Below are positions 46,502-58,469 of a DNA stretch of 64,000 nucleotides, piece after piece. Where the stretch lies: assembly GCA_949128115.1 (NCBI GenBank), contig OX421962.1, positions 96,832,935-96,896,934 of the forward strand, read 5' to 3'. Origin of the DNA: Anaspis maculata (Eukaryota > Arthropoda > Insecta > Coleoptera > Scraptiidae). A program made the translations under genes and the position numbers. Every line of letters starts with the position of its first letter. The first letter of the stretch is position 1. The notes below the pieces were generated by a model, which saw nothing but the letters and a program-made list of their open reading frames with translations, had not been told where the DNA came from and ran no database searches.

Positions 46502-46775
46502 ACATATCTTCCGTCATCTCACGTAGTGTTGTAACTGAGTTTTGGTATTTTTTGTCATGTCCTCTTCTGAAAATTCTTCATGCAAAACTGGCGATATTAT
46601 CTTGGAAATGTGTATCGAAAATGATGAGAAGAATGAAGATCATTCATTTTCATTATTTTCAGTCTAGGTTGGCCAAATAATAATATCAGTTGAGCACGGA
46701 GAATTTTTCAAAAAGGACATGCAAAAAATATCAAAAATCAGTTACGACACTACGTGAGATGACGGACGATATGTA
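46502..46775. mobile_element. palindromic element, about 270 bp
   Basis: ACATATCTTCCGTCATCTCA and CGTAGTGTTGTAACTGA pair with TCAGTTACGACACTACG and TGAGATGACGGACGATATGT. GACATG/CATGTC blocks continue the stem. Noncoding. Confidence 0.75.
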
Positions 46776-48468
46776 CAGATGTTGAGCTCGATCCAAGTGC
46801 GATTTAGAAATTTCTGTTTCACAGCTGGCTCAGATGACTAGTTCAAACGGTTTGTTGCTATATGGTTAGCTCATACCTACTTGTCTAGCATATCAAAAGC
46901 ATACATTCATGTGACGCGTACTACTTAGTAGGTATACAGGGTGAAAATAATAAAATAAATCTTCGAATTTTTTTATTCAAGGTCAAATAATTCTCGAAAA
47001 AGACAGTCTTTCATTATTCAGCAACCTTATGATCCCCTGCTGAACAGGTGAGAAATGTACCCCTCTATAGCCGCTGGCTGGTATTCAACGTACCAAGGTG
47101 AAATCGATTTTTTGTTTCACCCTGTATGTTGTGTTTTTGCAGTTCAAGGAATCTGTCAGTTTTGTATCTTGAATAAGAAATTATAGGCTTGTAACAGGGC
47201 TGGAAATGGTTTTTGTCTTGATTTATTTGATAAAGATAGAAATATTGGGAAAAAATCGATTGCACCCTTACGTAGAATACCAGCGGCTATGGAGTGGTTC
47301 ATTTTTCACATGTTCAGCAGGAGACTATAAAGTTGTTTAATGATGAAAGACTGTTTTTCTCGAGAATTATTTCAACGGAAAAAACATTTTTAAATATTCA
47401 TTTTTCAATGTTCACCCTGTATACTAAATACTACACGTCACAGGGATGTCTGCTTCCACCATGTTGAAGAGGTGGGGAAGAGCTAACCACAAAGCAAAAA
47501 AACCGTTCTAGAACTACTTTCTTCAAGCAAGGGATGATTTTTTGACTATTTCAAGTACACTACAAGGTACAGTACAAGTACAACTACTTTCTCAGGTTGC
47601 ATCCCTGTCTGCTGCCAGTACATTTTATGATCCATCAAATTATTGCGAGGCACTCTTGTTGGGGACAAAATTTGGTTCAATTCCGTTCCGTACTTCAAGA
47701 GTTATGAAAAGTTTAAATTTAAAGTTTGACAGCTTGTGATTTTTTGACAGACGCAACATTGAAGGTTCTTACTGACCATTTTGTATACATTTTTTCGAGG
47801 GCTTTGAAATAGTGTATCACAAGTTGCATTCGGTAAGATAGACCTTCTGTCATTCTTTTGTAGTGACACTTCTAAGTGACAGATCAAGATGACATTTGGA
47901 TTTTTTCGTTGAAACCTTGTCACTTACGTATCTACCAAATTTGGTCGGGATTGGTTCAACAGCTTGGGAATAAATCTGGGCACAAAATTCAACAGACCGA
48001 CCACCAGACTGACCGTTAGACCTGCAGACCGACCGACATATGAATATTTTTTGGAAGCCTTTTTTATGAGTACTCGAATGCAAAAGAGGGCAGATCTGTT
48101 GAAAGCCCGATAATTTTTTTTCAATTGGTCAAATGAAATGATGAAAGTGAATGAAGTCGCTTAACTCATTTGACATTTCTCAGAAATCATGGAATCTAGA
48201 AAAATATTTTTGGCAACATTGGTTGCAGAGTCTCAAGCTCTAATCACTGCAAAAACTTTTATGCTAATAAGTTGAATATTTACAGAGTTATTCAAGAAAA
48301 ACTGAAAAAATTGACAGATTTTTCAAAATGGCGGAAAACGCTCCGGGTCTCAGAAATTTTTTTCATCACTAATAGAAAGAGGGCTGTTTTCTGGACATGT
48401 ATGCAAAAATCCAGCTTTATGGGAGATATTCCGACCTCAAGCCCTGAAATGAGCTAGGATGACTGGGC

Positions 48469-49089
48469 TAGTTGCATTCGAAAACGATATAGTAGTGTTT
48501 GCCCACTGCATCACTGCATCATCCATTTATAAAAGCATATCTAGTATTATTGACAGTTCCCTTGGCATTTCCTGAAGAGTAAGCTAGGATAAGACCCATT
48601 TTATTGAATCTTGGATTCAACAGTTTAGTTCAGGTTAGTTATTGTTATTGGCTCAAACTGTCAGTTATCAGTTGGTTTGTGGAAAACAGTCGGTAAATTT
48701 AACAGTATAAAATATGAAATAATAATGAAATTAGAAAAAAAACATGTGAGTGCTGAGCGAGTTCATGATTTAATTACGTGTAAAAGTTGAATCTGCCGAT
48801 ATAAACCGGGCAAAAATTAAAGTGGACCACCCCAAGATTTTGCCTCGGCTAAAATGAAGATATCTGGAGAAGAAATGGCCTAATTTTGGAATTTTGGTGA
48901 TGCTCGATAGAGTAGTTTTTTGACTACAATACAACATCTCATAGATCGCTTGATTAACTCGCAGAATTTTTTTCGTCATATTTCAGAAAAGCGTATATCA
49001 ATATCTCGAGATATTTTTGGACATTTAATCGTATTTTGTTTTCCCAAAGTGTTATAATTTTTTGCAATTTTCTCGATTTTTTTGGTATA
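48469..49089. other. gene-free stretch
   Basis: No gene or clear repeat is recognised between the giant palindrome and the coding-like segment to the right. Confidence 0.4.
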
Positions 49090-50161
49090 GACTTTGCCAA
49101 GGCTGTTGCTCATCTTTGAAATTTGACAGACACGTACATAATAGCTGTATTGAATGTACCATGAAACAAATTGATCTCACCGTCCCTCAGAAGTGGGGAC
49201 GTCCTAGACCTCTTGTGGGACCATGGCAAACCAAGGATGCTGTGACATTGCATTGCATGTTAGATGATGGCCCAGAATGGCTCAAAATGCATCAATGGCA
49301 AGTGTACGTTGCATTAAGGTTGCCATAGTCACCAGTTTGTACCATCATGGGTGCTTGTTTTACTGTTCAATTCTTACTCCATGAATCACAAAACAACTCT
49401 GTGAAAAAACAAACTACGATCAAAAGTGCAAAACTGTTTTTTTTTTCACATTCTGCGACTTGTTTTCTTAAAACGGGATCTCCTAAAGTCAGGTCTCTTT
49501 TGCACTTATTTCATTGTCACCCTGTATATCCTTTATGTAGTCAACAATCAGGTGATAAAAGATGGCATCTTGTAGTCAAAACCTACAACCTACTTGCTTT
49601 ATTGAACAACATAAAAATTTACAGAATAGGGCAATTTTTTCTCGGGATATCCCCATTTTCACCAAAGCAAAATTTCAGGGTGGTCCAATGCAATTTTGGG
49701 TCAGTTTAGATGATGAACACGTAGGTTCCTATTCCGAGCTATTTTGCTGTTTCGAAATGCTGGATAGAGCCCTTGCTAAGCGAGTTCCTGAACTTGCTCG
49801 CAAGTATCTGTACCCAAGTATTATCGGGTACGTAACGGCGCACCCGGTAAGTTCATTATATATTTTGGATGCTCCATTCTAGCTCCATCTAGCCCCTTCG
49901 ATCGCAAATATGCTTTGAAACGGGAAATTTCCATGAAAGTTGCAGAATTGCGGGAGCAGATGTGCTCTTCTGGGGCAACGTCGTTTGACACCATCGAGTT
50001 TGAGTATTCATTTACTCAACCCTTTTCTATGCGTTTCCTCACCTGTATTCCGATGTAGCATGTATCCTTGCTTAGATACATTTATTATTTCGAGAACATT
50101 GGATTTGACCCAGAGTTTCAGGGCGAGTAAGGCTGGCTTAGCAGTGTTCAACATTCATTAA
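49090..50161 (+). pseudogene. unrecognised decayed coding segment
   Basis: Frames with protein-like composition follow one another with frame changes: one with KQIDLTVPQKWGRPRPL ending in a stop near 49328, one with MQFWVSLDDEHVGSYSELF to 49882, then a further readable stretch beyond it in another frame. Several aromatic and charged motifs argue against chance. I cannot assign a family. A degenerate host gene or an old integrated foreign (possibly viral) gene are both open. The breaks make it nonfunctional as it stands. Confidence 0.4.
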
Positions 50162-51562
50162 AAAATAGATGCCGGTGTTCTTCCAAGTTTCAAGGGCTAT
50201 TCACGGTTGAAAATACCCATGGGAGGATCACAAAAGTCTCAAAGACCATGGAGTCTCTTTTCAATAATAATATGACACAAGGAAAACGGCAATCGAATAT
50301 TATGTGAATGCAGTTTGAAAAAAGGCATATCAGTTCAGAATCAAAGATCAAATAATGGATCCATCAGGTCTTTGGTTCTTAATATCTTATATTAAGAACC
50401 TTGCGAAATATAGAACAAACCAAAAATTATAACCAAATACTTGAATTTCACAACATGAAACTGCTAAAATGAGTATTTCTTGAACGAAACTAGCACTTGC
50501 TTGCATCAACAGCTCAACAACATAACGAAGCGAAGTCGACAAAAATATTTGAATATTCCACGACCACCACAACAGAACAAATTTCATCGCCTTCGAACTC
50601 GCGCATCGGCGCAATTTTCATAGGAACAAAATCTTGCTTTTAGGAGTCAATGAATAAAAAAATTAAAAAACGAATTTTTCCAGGCATTAGTGTTCCCTTT
50701 GTAGCTGCTGTAATTGAATTTCTCAGACTGATGGTTTCATTTTTTTCCAACATCTTTTTTGCATGAAATCCATTATTTTAGATGAGGCAGCACCCGTTGA
50801 TGGAGTTTCTTCAGGGTACATAATTTCTTATTCAGCGCCAGCAGTGCAGGGATTAACCCTGCACCCTGACCCTCAATTAGCATTGTTGGACATCAGTTAG
50901 TTCCGAAACAACTACTCCGCTACCTACAAACATTCTAGTGTTTCCACCCTTTAAATAGGCATTGTCTCATTCTGGTCCTAAAAGATTTTCGATGCCTGAT
51001 GAGTTTCGTTCTTGTGGTGAAATATTATTTGGGATAGTGTATAATATTGAAGAGAGTCGGAAATTTTGCTTGCTGTTCATTCACACAAACCAATTGGAAA
51101 GTTGCATGATTTTTCTCAGCATCAAAAATGGATAGAGCTTTGGAAACAAGCTTTTTGTCAACTGCTATTTTTCGAATAGTAGTTCCGTTTCTAATGGGGT
51201 ATACTTGCTAATGAAACAGATTTGACTGGAATTACTCTTAATCATCAATAAGAGTAATAAATAGTATTTCCTAAGATTTTTCGGAAAATATATCCATTGG
51301 TTGAGAAGATTTTTTTTTTTCGATTTTTTTTCCAAATGGTTGGAACAGTGTCTGTATTTTTCAAATATTGTGATGCCACTCTGACCGTTTTTTGAGTTTT
51401 CAACCCAAAAGTGCTGTTTGTTCAGTTTTCAGTATATTTGTGACGTCACAAATATATTTTTAAAACAGTCACTACGGCCGCGATTTTGAGAATTTAGGAA
51501 AAAGAAAAAATACGGGTACAATATTTTCACCCATACTATCGTTTAAGCCAATAAAAAAAAAT
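50162..51562. other. gene-free stretch
   Basis: No gene is confirmed. A plus frame of about 58 codons around 50975-51140 (containing KRFSMPDEFRSCGEILFG) looks somewhat protein-like and might belong with the decayed segment to the left, but the link is speculative. Confidence 0.35.
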
Positions 51563-52205
51563 TCTTTTTCTGAAAAAAACATTTTCAAAATTTTCAACTC
51601 CACCCCGCCATCTTCCTAAATTTCTCTGACTGTCCCATTTTATATCCTTGACCTCTCAATTCTCTTCAATTTAATCAGCGTCATCCTAAATAGCATCTAA
51701 AGTGAAAATTTTCGGTTAAGAAAAGTGTTACCCAAATTCACCCTTTTCCTGTCCCCCACCCCAATTTCAAAACTTAACAGACATCACCTACTTTGTGATA
51801 TATCGAATAAAAGGAAATTGATTTCTCTTTATGAAAACAATTTTTTTATGTGATTTTCAACCCCTCTCTTGATAAATTGAACATTCGGAGTATTTTAGGA
51901 AGAAATGGGGGCTTTTTGAAAATTCTGAAAATATCTTATTCAGGAAGAGAATTCAATTCCCTTCGATTTGATGTATCACAAAGTAGGTAGTGTCATTTTA
52001 GATTTTGAAGTTGAGGTGGGGGACTGAAGGGGTGAATTTGGGTGGCACTTTTTACACAGAACATTTTCTCCCTCGATGCTGTGCAGGATGACGTTGACTG
52101 TACTGAAGAGAATTAAGTGATAAAAAATATTACATTGAAAACTCTGACAATTTTAGAAAGAAGGAGGTGGGGTTGAAAATTATAGAAATATTTTTTCAGA
52201 AAGAG
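51563..52205. mobile_element. palindromic element, about 0.64 kb
   Basis: TTTTCAACTCCACC pairs with GGTGGGGTTGAAAA, CACCTACTTTGTGATATATC with GATGTATCACAAAGTAGGTA, and CCCAAATTCACCCTTTTCC-type blocks with GGGGTGAATTTGGG. A partial direct copy of the right-arm block (CGCAAAGTGGGTGGTGTCAT) follows at 52186-52345. Confidence 0.75.
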
Positions 52206-52345
52206 AATTTAATTTTTTTCAATTTTATGTATCGCAAAGTGGGTGGTGTCATTTGAAACTTCGAAGTTGGGGCGGGTAGGGGTGGAGGGGCTAAAGATAG
52301 AAATCCGCCAATGTATGTTTCAGATGTCCCCCTCAATATAAAAAT

Positions 52346-52919
52346 CGACCTGTTCGAGCTTTTTTCAAAATATTGAGGTGAAATGCCCGAAAACCCCTCT
52401 GTTCTGTATTCGTTGGGCCATCCTGTATAATTATTGTCATCTAAGTGAACTACGCAATATTGAATAAGACACACCGAAAATTTTGCGTCTTTTCAAATGG
52501 GGATAATTCCTGATTGTCTCGGATGATTTGGGATCTGTTTGTGCTGTTGCTTCCTCCAATCTCCTGATAATCTATAACTGTGAATAAGAAACTCAATACA
52601 ACTTGAGTGAAGTTTATACAGGGTGACATGTAAAACGATGCAAACTGCCAGGCGTTCAACATGCTCCCATTTGGAGAAATTTTCTTTTTTCTGGATTCTA
52701 ACATTGGAGGCATAAAAGACACCTCATACCTCGCCACGTTACTCGATTTATAGCCCTAGCCTCTTTATTTACAGGGTGGTATCAAAAAACAATTTCATGG
52801 TTTTTCGGTGATATCATTTTACATTCTTGACTGATTTTCAAAATCCAGGGCTCAAATTAAAGCTTAAGCGTCAATTCAGAAGATCCATCCCATAATCAAA
52901 ATCGACTGGAAATTAAAAT
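52346..52919. other. gene-free stretch with orphan CAGGGTG ends
   Basis: TACAGGGTG occurs at about 52618 and 52771 without matching partners nearby. No gene is recognised. Confidence 0.4.
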
Positions 52920-53506
52920 TAAATGTATGGTTCCCTCAAGAGTGACGCGACGTTTCATCAGTCCCGGAATCTGGCTTGGGATGAGAATTAAATGATAATC
53001 AACCTTGTCCTTGAGCGATGCATTCATTCTGCACATCTTCCATCTTCCAATGTTCAGAGCTTGAATGAGACAAGAACTGTTGATGAAAGGACAAAATTAC
53101 AACTGCATGTTATCAAGGCAGAATAATTTTTCTTGCTCGTATGAAATCGCATGCAACTAACGTTACGAAAATTGGAACAATCAGAATAGAAAAAATCCTG
53201 TTTGTTGTAATTTCCGTGACGTTGGTTACGAAGAGCCGCAGGTGAGCGATGCATTTTCGTAACGTTAGTTACAAGCTATTTCATACGAGCAAGAAAGATG
53301 ATTCTGCCTTGATAATAAGCAGTTGTAATTTTGTCCTTTCATCAACAGTTCTTGTCTCATTCAAGCTCTAAACATTGGAAGATGAAAAATGTGCAGAATG
53401 AATGCTTCGCTTAAAGCCAAGGTTCACTATTAGGTTATTCTCATCCCAAGCCAGATTCCGGGACCGATGAAACTTCGAGTCAGTCTTAAGGAAACCATAC
53501 ATTTTT
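52920..53506. mobile_element. palindromic element, about 0.59 kb
   Basis: AAATGTATGGTTCCCTCAAG pairs with CTTAAGGAAACCATACATTT, GGAATCTGGCTTGGGATGAG with CTCATCCCAAGCCAGATTCC, and GATGAAAGGACAAAATTACA with TGTAATTTTGTCCTTTCATC. The centre near 53210 has the smaller TAACGTTACGAAAAT palindrome. Confidence 0.85.
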
Positions 53507-54049
53507 AGCGCATTTTCCATCTTGATGAAAATCGCTATTGCAACCTAATATAATATAATACAACATAATATATACAGACCCGTTTTCCATTTTTAGTTAT
53601 ATAAAAGAAGTTTCTCCCAATGGATAATCCAACAACTGTTAGTCTTCTTCACAATTCCCTTAATGTCTGGATTTCCGGATTTTGTAGGGCAATCAATTAT
53701 TCTCAGTACCTATTTTGAGTGATTCTCGTGCTCTAGCAAATGCCACAAGAGCTTAGATGAGGGGTTGTTTTCTAACTGCGCCCCATTACTTCTGCGTCGT
53801 CATTAGATTTGAAGCTAGCTTATTTAGAGAAAAGTTAGTGAGGATTTGAGCTAATGAATACTTAGGTATATGTATACCAGTTATACCATAAAATAAGTTT
53901 AGAGTTTTAAAGCTATCTAAAATTTTCTTAAGTTATTTATGCACAAGAGTTGCGATTGCATGTGCGAATTGCCGAGCCCAGCTCCATTTGGCTGAGTGCC
54001 CCATGACATTTTCAGTTTAATGTGAAAAGCGGTATTACTGGCGAATCTC
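53507..54049. other. gene-free stretch
   Basis: Nothing nameable is seen apart from an AATATAAT-rich patch at about 53547-53570. Confidence 0.4.
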
Positions 54050-54230
54050 TTTTGCTCAACCAAAGTAAGAGTTCAATTATTTGAGTTTTTCGTGTACCTA
54101 CTCGAGTTTTTCTGAGGCCAAATCTTTGTCTTAAAAATTGACGAGAGCTTGAGGAGGGTGGCTGAGGCTTTCAATCATAAGACACCAGGTATTAATTTCA
54201 GTAGTATATAAGTTTATTTACCCTACGAGT
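54050..54230 (-). pseudogene. LINE fragment duplicating part of the neighbouring copy
   Basis: About 150 bases match 55205-55365 in the same orientation (GCTCAACCAAAG, CGAGTTTTTCTGAGG, GGTGGCTGAGGCTTTC, ACACCAGGTATT in order). It is either a second insertion or a local duplication of the reverse transcriptase region. Confidence 0.6.
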
Positions 54231-55370
54231 TTACAGTTACGGGTCAACAGCTATAATAAATACATTTGTTATTCATATTATGTTTGGTTTGGCTCTGCTC
54301 TTCTCTTTACAATCTCCTTCAGCCACTCCATCCCTCTTCCATCGTCCACTCAATATTTCTTCGACACTTTTCTCTTTCTCTCTTATTTCGGTGCATTATC
54401 TCACCATATGTTCCATCGTTTCTGCTTCATTTCCGTACATTCTACATATTCGCACTTCGTCCTTCTTCCAAAATCTGTTCTCCCTTTTTTCATTCCCGCA
54501 TCTGAATCTTGCCATTATCTCTCTTCTTTTTCGTTCACTCTCTCTCTAGATATTTTGGCTGTTTTTTTGTCACTAGCCCTTCGTACTTTCTGTGATACCT
54601 TGATTCTTTTATTTTATCTATGTTTCTTGCATTTTGACAATTCTGTCTCGCATCCTCAGTTCCTCCATCAGCAAGCCACCATTTTTCTTTATTCTTGCAA
54701 CCTCTTTTCCTGCCTATCCGTTCTTTTTATAGTATTTCTCTCTTTCTTTCCATGCCCGGCCTTCTGCTCTTCTGTTCTTTTTTTTTACAGCATTCTTGTA
54801 AAATTTAGCAATCTTCTCTCCCGTACATCTTCTTTTTGTGTTCAACTGCTCTCCAGCCTGTTTCTTTATATTCTGATTTTCTATCTTTCCGCTTCTTTCC
54901 TAACTATATATCCCTGTGTTTTTTTTTCAGTCCCAATGTCCATTTTTGGTATTTTTCTTGTACTCTTTCGATTTCCTAGTATTGTGTCGTGACCAAATTT
55001 TCTCTCTTCTATCCCCCACACCTGGCCATTAGGTAGCTATAGGTATACTATCAAGTATGTTCGCTTTTCGCACTGTTTCTGTGACATGCACCTTGGGGTT
55101 GTTTGTTCTGTTAAAGATGTATCCTATTCCTAAGTATTTGACTTCTTTGATTTCTTCGATTTTCTCTTGCTCCCATTCCAATTCCGTTGTTTTTCTTGTT
55201 CTTTTTCGCTCAACCAAAGTGAGTGCTCGATGATTTTCATTTTTCGTATACACGAGTTTTTCTGAGGTCGAATCTTCCCTCTTGAAAATTGACGAGAAAT
55301 TGAGAAGGGTGGCTGAGGCTTTCAGTTATAAAACACCAGGTATTGATTATATTCAATGATTGATAGCGGA
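54231..55370 (-). pseudogene. decayed LINE, reverse transcriptase C-terminal region
   Basis: On the minus strand, from about 55330 downward, it reads ...TELEWEQEKIEEIKEVKYLG, the region after the catalytic core in arthropod non-LTR reverse transcriptases. A long E/R/K-rich tail follows, with a degraded knuckle (RICRMYGNEAETMEHM) near 54420, where a usual cysteine is tyrosine. Several frame breaks and stops are present. The T-rich plus frames here (MLFILCLVWL..., MFHRFCFISV...) are shadows. The LINE 3' end lies near 54230-54265. Confidence 0.7.
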
Positions 55371-56227
55371 ATTTCGGATATTAAAGCCGCATAATTTCTC
55401 CGTGCGTTAGCAAACGTTGGCGACACCCTTTTTCGCTATAGGTATACCTACCTGAGGCTGTAAAAATATTTCTTGCGGCGGCCATCTGCGCAAAAAATAA
55501 TTTGATGTTGGATTGGGGTGTATGATGGTATTTGCTCGATTTAATTTCATCAAACAGAAACCGCTTCCCAAAGTTTCAATTCGCTTAGCCGGAAAATGCG
55601 ATATGTCTATTTGCTTTTGTTATCATTGCCGAGACGTTATTTGCATACCTATACCCGAGCCCTCCGCACCCTTCTATACGTAGTCAATCCAACAAAAGAC
55701 CAATGTCCTTTCAACGCGCTGGTCACTATAGCGCTCCTTCCAAAATTAGCGGAAAACAGAACTCGGAGACAATGCGCAAGCACAATCATTTCAATATATC
55801 CGATCGCATTTTTCCGCCAAACCGTATCGTCGATTACTCCCTATCGCCGTGCCTTTTTATTTATTTATAGCACCTAAGCTTTCGCTCTAAGGACAAATAC
55901 ATTGCGGGAAAAGATAAAGAATAATGGGTCGCTTCGAAGGCATAGAGAGCGTATTTCAGCGGCCTGCAATCCCTTAATGTACTTTCCTGATTTCGCATTA
56001 TTCAGGGTCAATATTTTCCTGGCACGTAGACAAGCGGAGCTCTCAAAAATAAACAAAGTCTGTGGGTTTTTTGTTCTTCAGGAACGTCCGAAGGGTAGCG
56101 TGCTGTAATAACAGTAAAGCAGTGGAAAGTTTCCTTTTTTTTCCTAGAAACAATTACGCACGTCATCATACGATTTAACTTCAACGACCTTCTTGGGGGA
56201 ATTCGGGGATCATATTTAACTGGGATA
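55371..56227. other. gene-free stretch
   Basis: No gene is recognised. Several short plus frames (55596-55877, 55902-56108) are open but lack context. Confidence 0.4.
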
Positions 56228-57701
56228 CAGGGTGGTGAAAATTTCGATGCTCACCATTGGTATCTTGGTAACGGTAAGAGATACGAGGTCGGTTAAATTA
56301 GAAAAAAGTTGCGCATTTTTGTGGCGATTGAGAATCTAAAAAGAAACTTCGAATATTTTGATTGGTTTACGATTTATCACGAAAAAACTGAAAATTTTGA
56401 TTTCAGAAATTATTTTTTATCTTTCCAACCATTCAAGCTATTTCAATCAAACTTGGTAGTTTTATGTTTTTGATCACTCCGAGTCGATCAACGTTGGCAG
56501 AAATTTTCCAGGCCTTCTAGATGTCAAATTATGATAGTCAACTTTTGTTTTTCTTATGGCCGCCATATTGGATTTTTGCACTAATGAATAGAGAAAAAAA
56601 TTAGCTTTCCGAATTAGTAACCAACATGTTCTTTTTATGACATTTTTAGCGTCAAATTTTGAAATTTTCGTAAATCATTGACAAAATCGGGAATGCTTTG
56701 AAAAACAATTGAAATATTATCAATAGCAACAACAGAAAAAAGACAGATTGTGTTCAATTGACGTATCTAAGGGCCCGATACCAAGTTGCAGGCGCGAAGT
56801 TTGTGACGGCGTAACTCGCCAAATACAGCGCGGTCTGATTGGTTGGTATCCGCCGTTGCTATGGTAACGGCACTTACGGCGGTCTCAGCCTCAACTTGGT
56901 ATCGAGCCGTAACTTCTTAATCGTGTTTTGTGCTTGTTTGTACCGAGAGCTCATAAATTAAATAAGTCAAGGGTGCCTGTGAATTCAAAAACCTCTGTCG
57001 AAACTAGGGTAATCCTTACTCCTTTCCTAATAAATTTGTCAAACTTTAACAAGAACGATATGCTAGTTCCGACAGACGTTTTTGAACTCACAGACACCCT
57101 TGACCCATTCAATTTATGAACTACCGGTACAAACAAGCACAAAACACGATTAAGAAGTTAGATACGTCAATTGCACACCATCTGTCACTTTTTTGTTGTT
57201 GCTATTGATAATATTTCAATTGTTTTTCAAAGCATTCCCGATTTTGTCAATAATTTACGAGAATTTCAAAATTTGACGCTTAAAATGTCATTAAAATAAC
57301 ATGTTGGTTACTAATTCGGAAAGCTATTTTTTTTCTCCATCTATTTGTGCAAAAATCCAATATGGCGGCCATAAGAAAAACAAAAGTTGACTATCATAAT
57401 TTGACATCTAGAAGGCCTGGAAAATTTCTGCCAACGTTGATCGACTCGGAGTGATCAAAAACATAAAACTACCAAGTTTGATCGAAATAGCTTGAATGGG
57501 TTGGAAAGATAAAGAATAATTTCTGAAATCAAAATTTTCAGTTTTTTCGTGATAAATCGTAAACCAATCAAAATATTCAAAGTTTCTTTTCAGATTCTCA
57601 ATCGCCACAAAAATGCGCAACTTTTTTCTAATTTAACCGACCTCGTATCTCTTACCGTTTCCAAGATACCAATGGTGAGCATCGAAATTTTCACCACCCT
57701 G
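56228..57701. mobile_element. CAGGGTG-terminus palindrome, 1.5 kb, with nested MITE
   Basis: CAGGGTGGTGAAAATTTCGA and its inverse mark the ends beside TA (56226-56227, 57702-57703). The arms of about 0.7 kb match along most of their length (CGTGATAAATCGTAAACC, CAACGTTGATCGACTCGGAG and others). The centre at about 56930-57150 is itself palindromic and carries a sequence also found at 63345-63655. The left arm contains the Harbinger-like MITE. Confidence 0.9.
56771..56909. mobile_element. Harbinger-like MITE, copy 2, TAA TSD
   Basis: GGGCCCGATACCAAGTTG and CAACTTGGTATCGAGCCG form the ends, with TAA at 56768-56770 and 56910-56912. The opposite palindrome arm (about 57155-57170) carries the intact site with TAA only once. 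A 3-bp TWA duplication and G-rich ends fit PIF/Harbinger. Confidence 0.85.
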
Positions 57702-58469
57702 TATATTGAATATAAAAGTTTAGTCTTTCATCCACATTTAGTAGGTTTACAAAAACTACTATTACGCTACTCCAAATAAAGGGTCCAATACGCACTTAAA
57801 TACCAACCGATAAGAAAATACATTCAAGGCTATCTGCTTCAATTCAAACGTTTTCTCATCGGGCGAAGTTTGAGGGAAAAACGATTAGATGGCTAGAGCA
57901 ATCAGCCTTTCAATCAAATTGAAAGAGGTCATAGGGTGTATTGTACTGGTACACCAAACTCCACAATCTTCATCATGAATTCATATAGATAGGGGATAGG
58001 GGAATAAAGTAATAGCTACATTATAATACCTGTTTTAAAATACCCTTCAAGCATTTCACGTTCAAATGGGGCCTTGCAATTGAAAAACTCAACGTGAGGT
58101 CGCCACTAATGTAGGGGGCGCCTACTTCGATGAAGCGGCCGTAACGACGCGAAAAACAGGGGAGTTTGAGTAGTTTGACCAGTAACTGACAGTGACTGGA
58201 GACGTCAAGCAAGAAACAGAGGTTATCCAAATTTCAAATCAAGACATAAAATGACGGACGTCGGTCGCTGAAGCGTCAACGCCGTCAAAATTGTCGAATT
58301 TGCCCCCAACGGTTGTGGCGCCCTCGGTGTGTAAAAGTGGCAGTGCAAGGCCCCATTATCAAGAAATGATGCATCTGAACGGTCATTTTTGAAACTGTTT
58401 GGAAAGCCTACTGTTTTCCTTCAGGACGAGTTCAAAGGCATTTGATAGATAGAACGTGTAACGAATATA
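57702..58469. other. gene-free stretch
   Basis: No gene is recognised. The region near 58240-58330 is somewhat GC-richer but has no extended open frame. Confidence 0.4.

Larger units (their letters stand above)
43991..48468. mobile_element. giant palindrome, 4.5 kb
   Basis: GCCCAGTCATCCTAG at the left pairs with CTAGGATGACTGGGC at the right, each beside TA. The arms extend about 1.4-1.5 kb: CATAAAGCTGGATTTTTGCA, AAATTTGGTAGAT, GACGTGTACTATTTAGTATA and others have inverse partners. CAGGGTG ends inside (about 45041, 45335, 46939, 47125, 47410) show further palindromes nested in the arms. Frames such as MNIY.VIQEKLKKLT occur in both arms only because the arms repeat. The centre holds a SINE and another palindrome. 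No transposase is found. Confidence 0.85.

Noticed and set aside
43950..48457. Duplicated ORFs MNIY(S/R)VIQEKLKKLT and MKKNYRAFNRSALFC on opposite strands as paired genes
   Set aside because: They are mirrored parts of the palindrome arms, with no start context or known domain, and their similarity is explained by arm identity.
54266..54992. Plus-strand frames rich in Phe, Ser and Leu resembling membrane proteins
   Set aside because: Antisense shadow of the Glu/Arg/Lys-rich C-terminal part of the minus-strand LINE.
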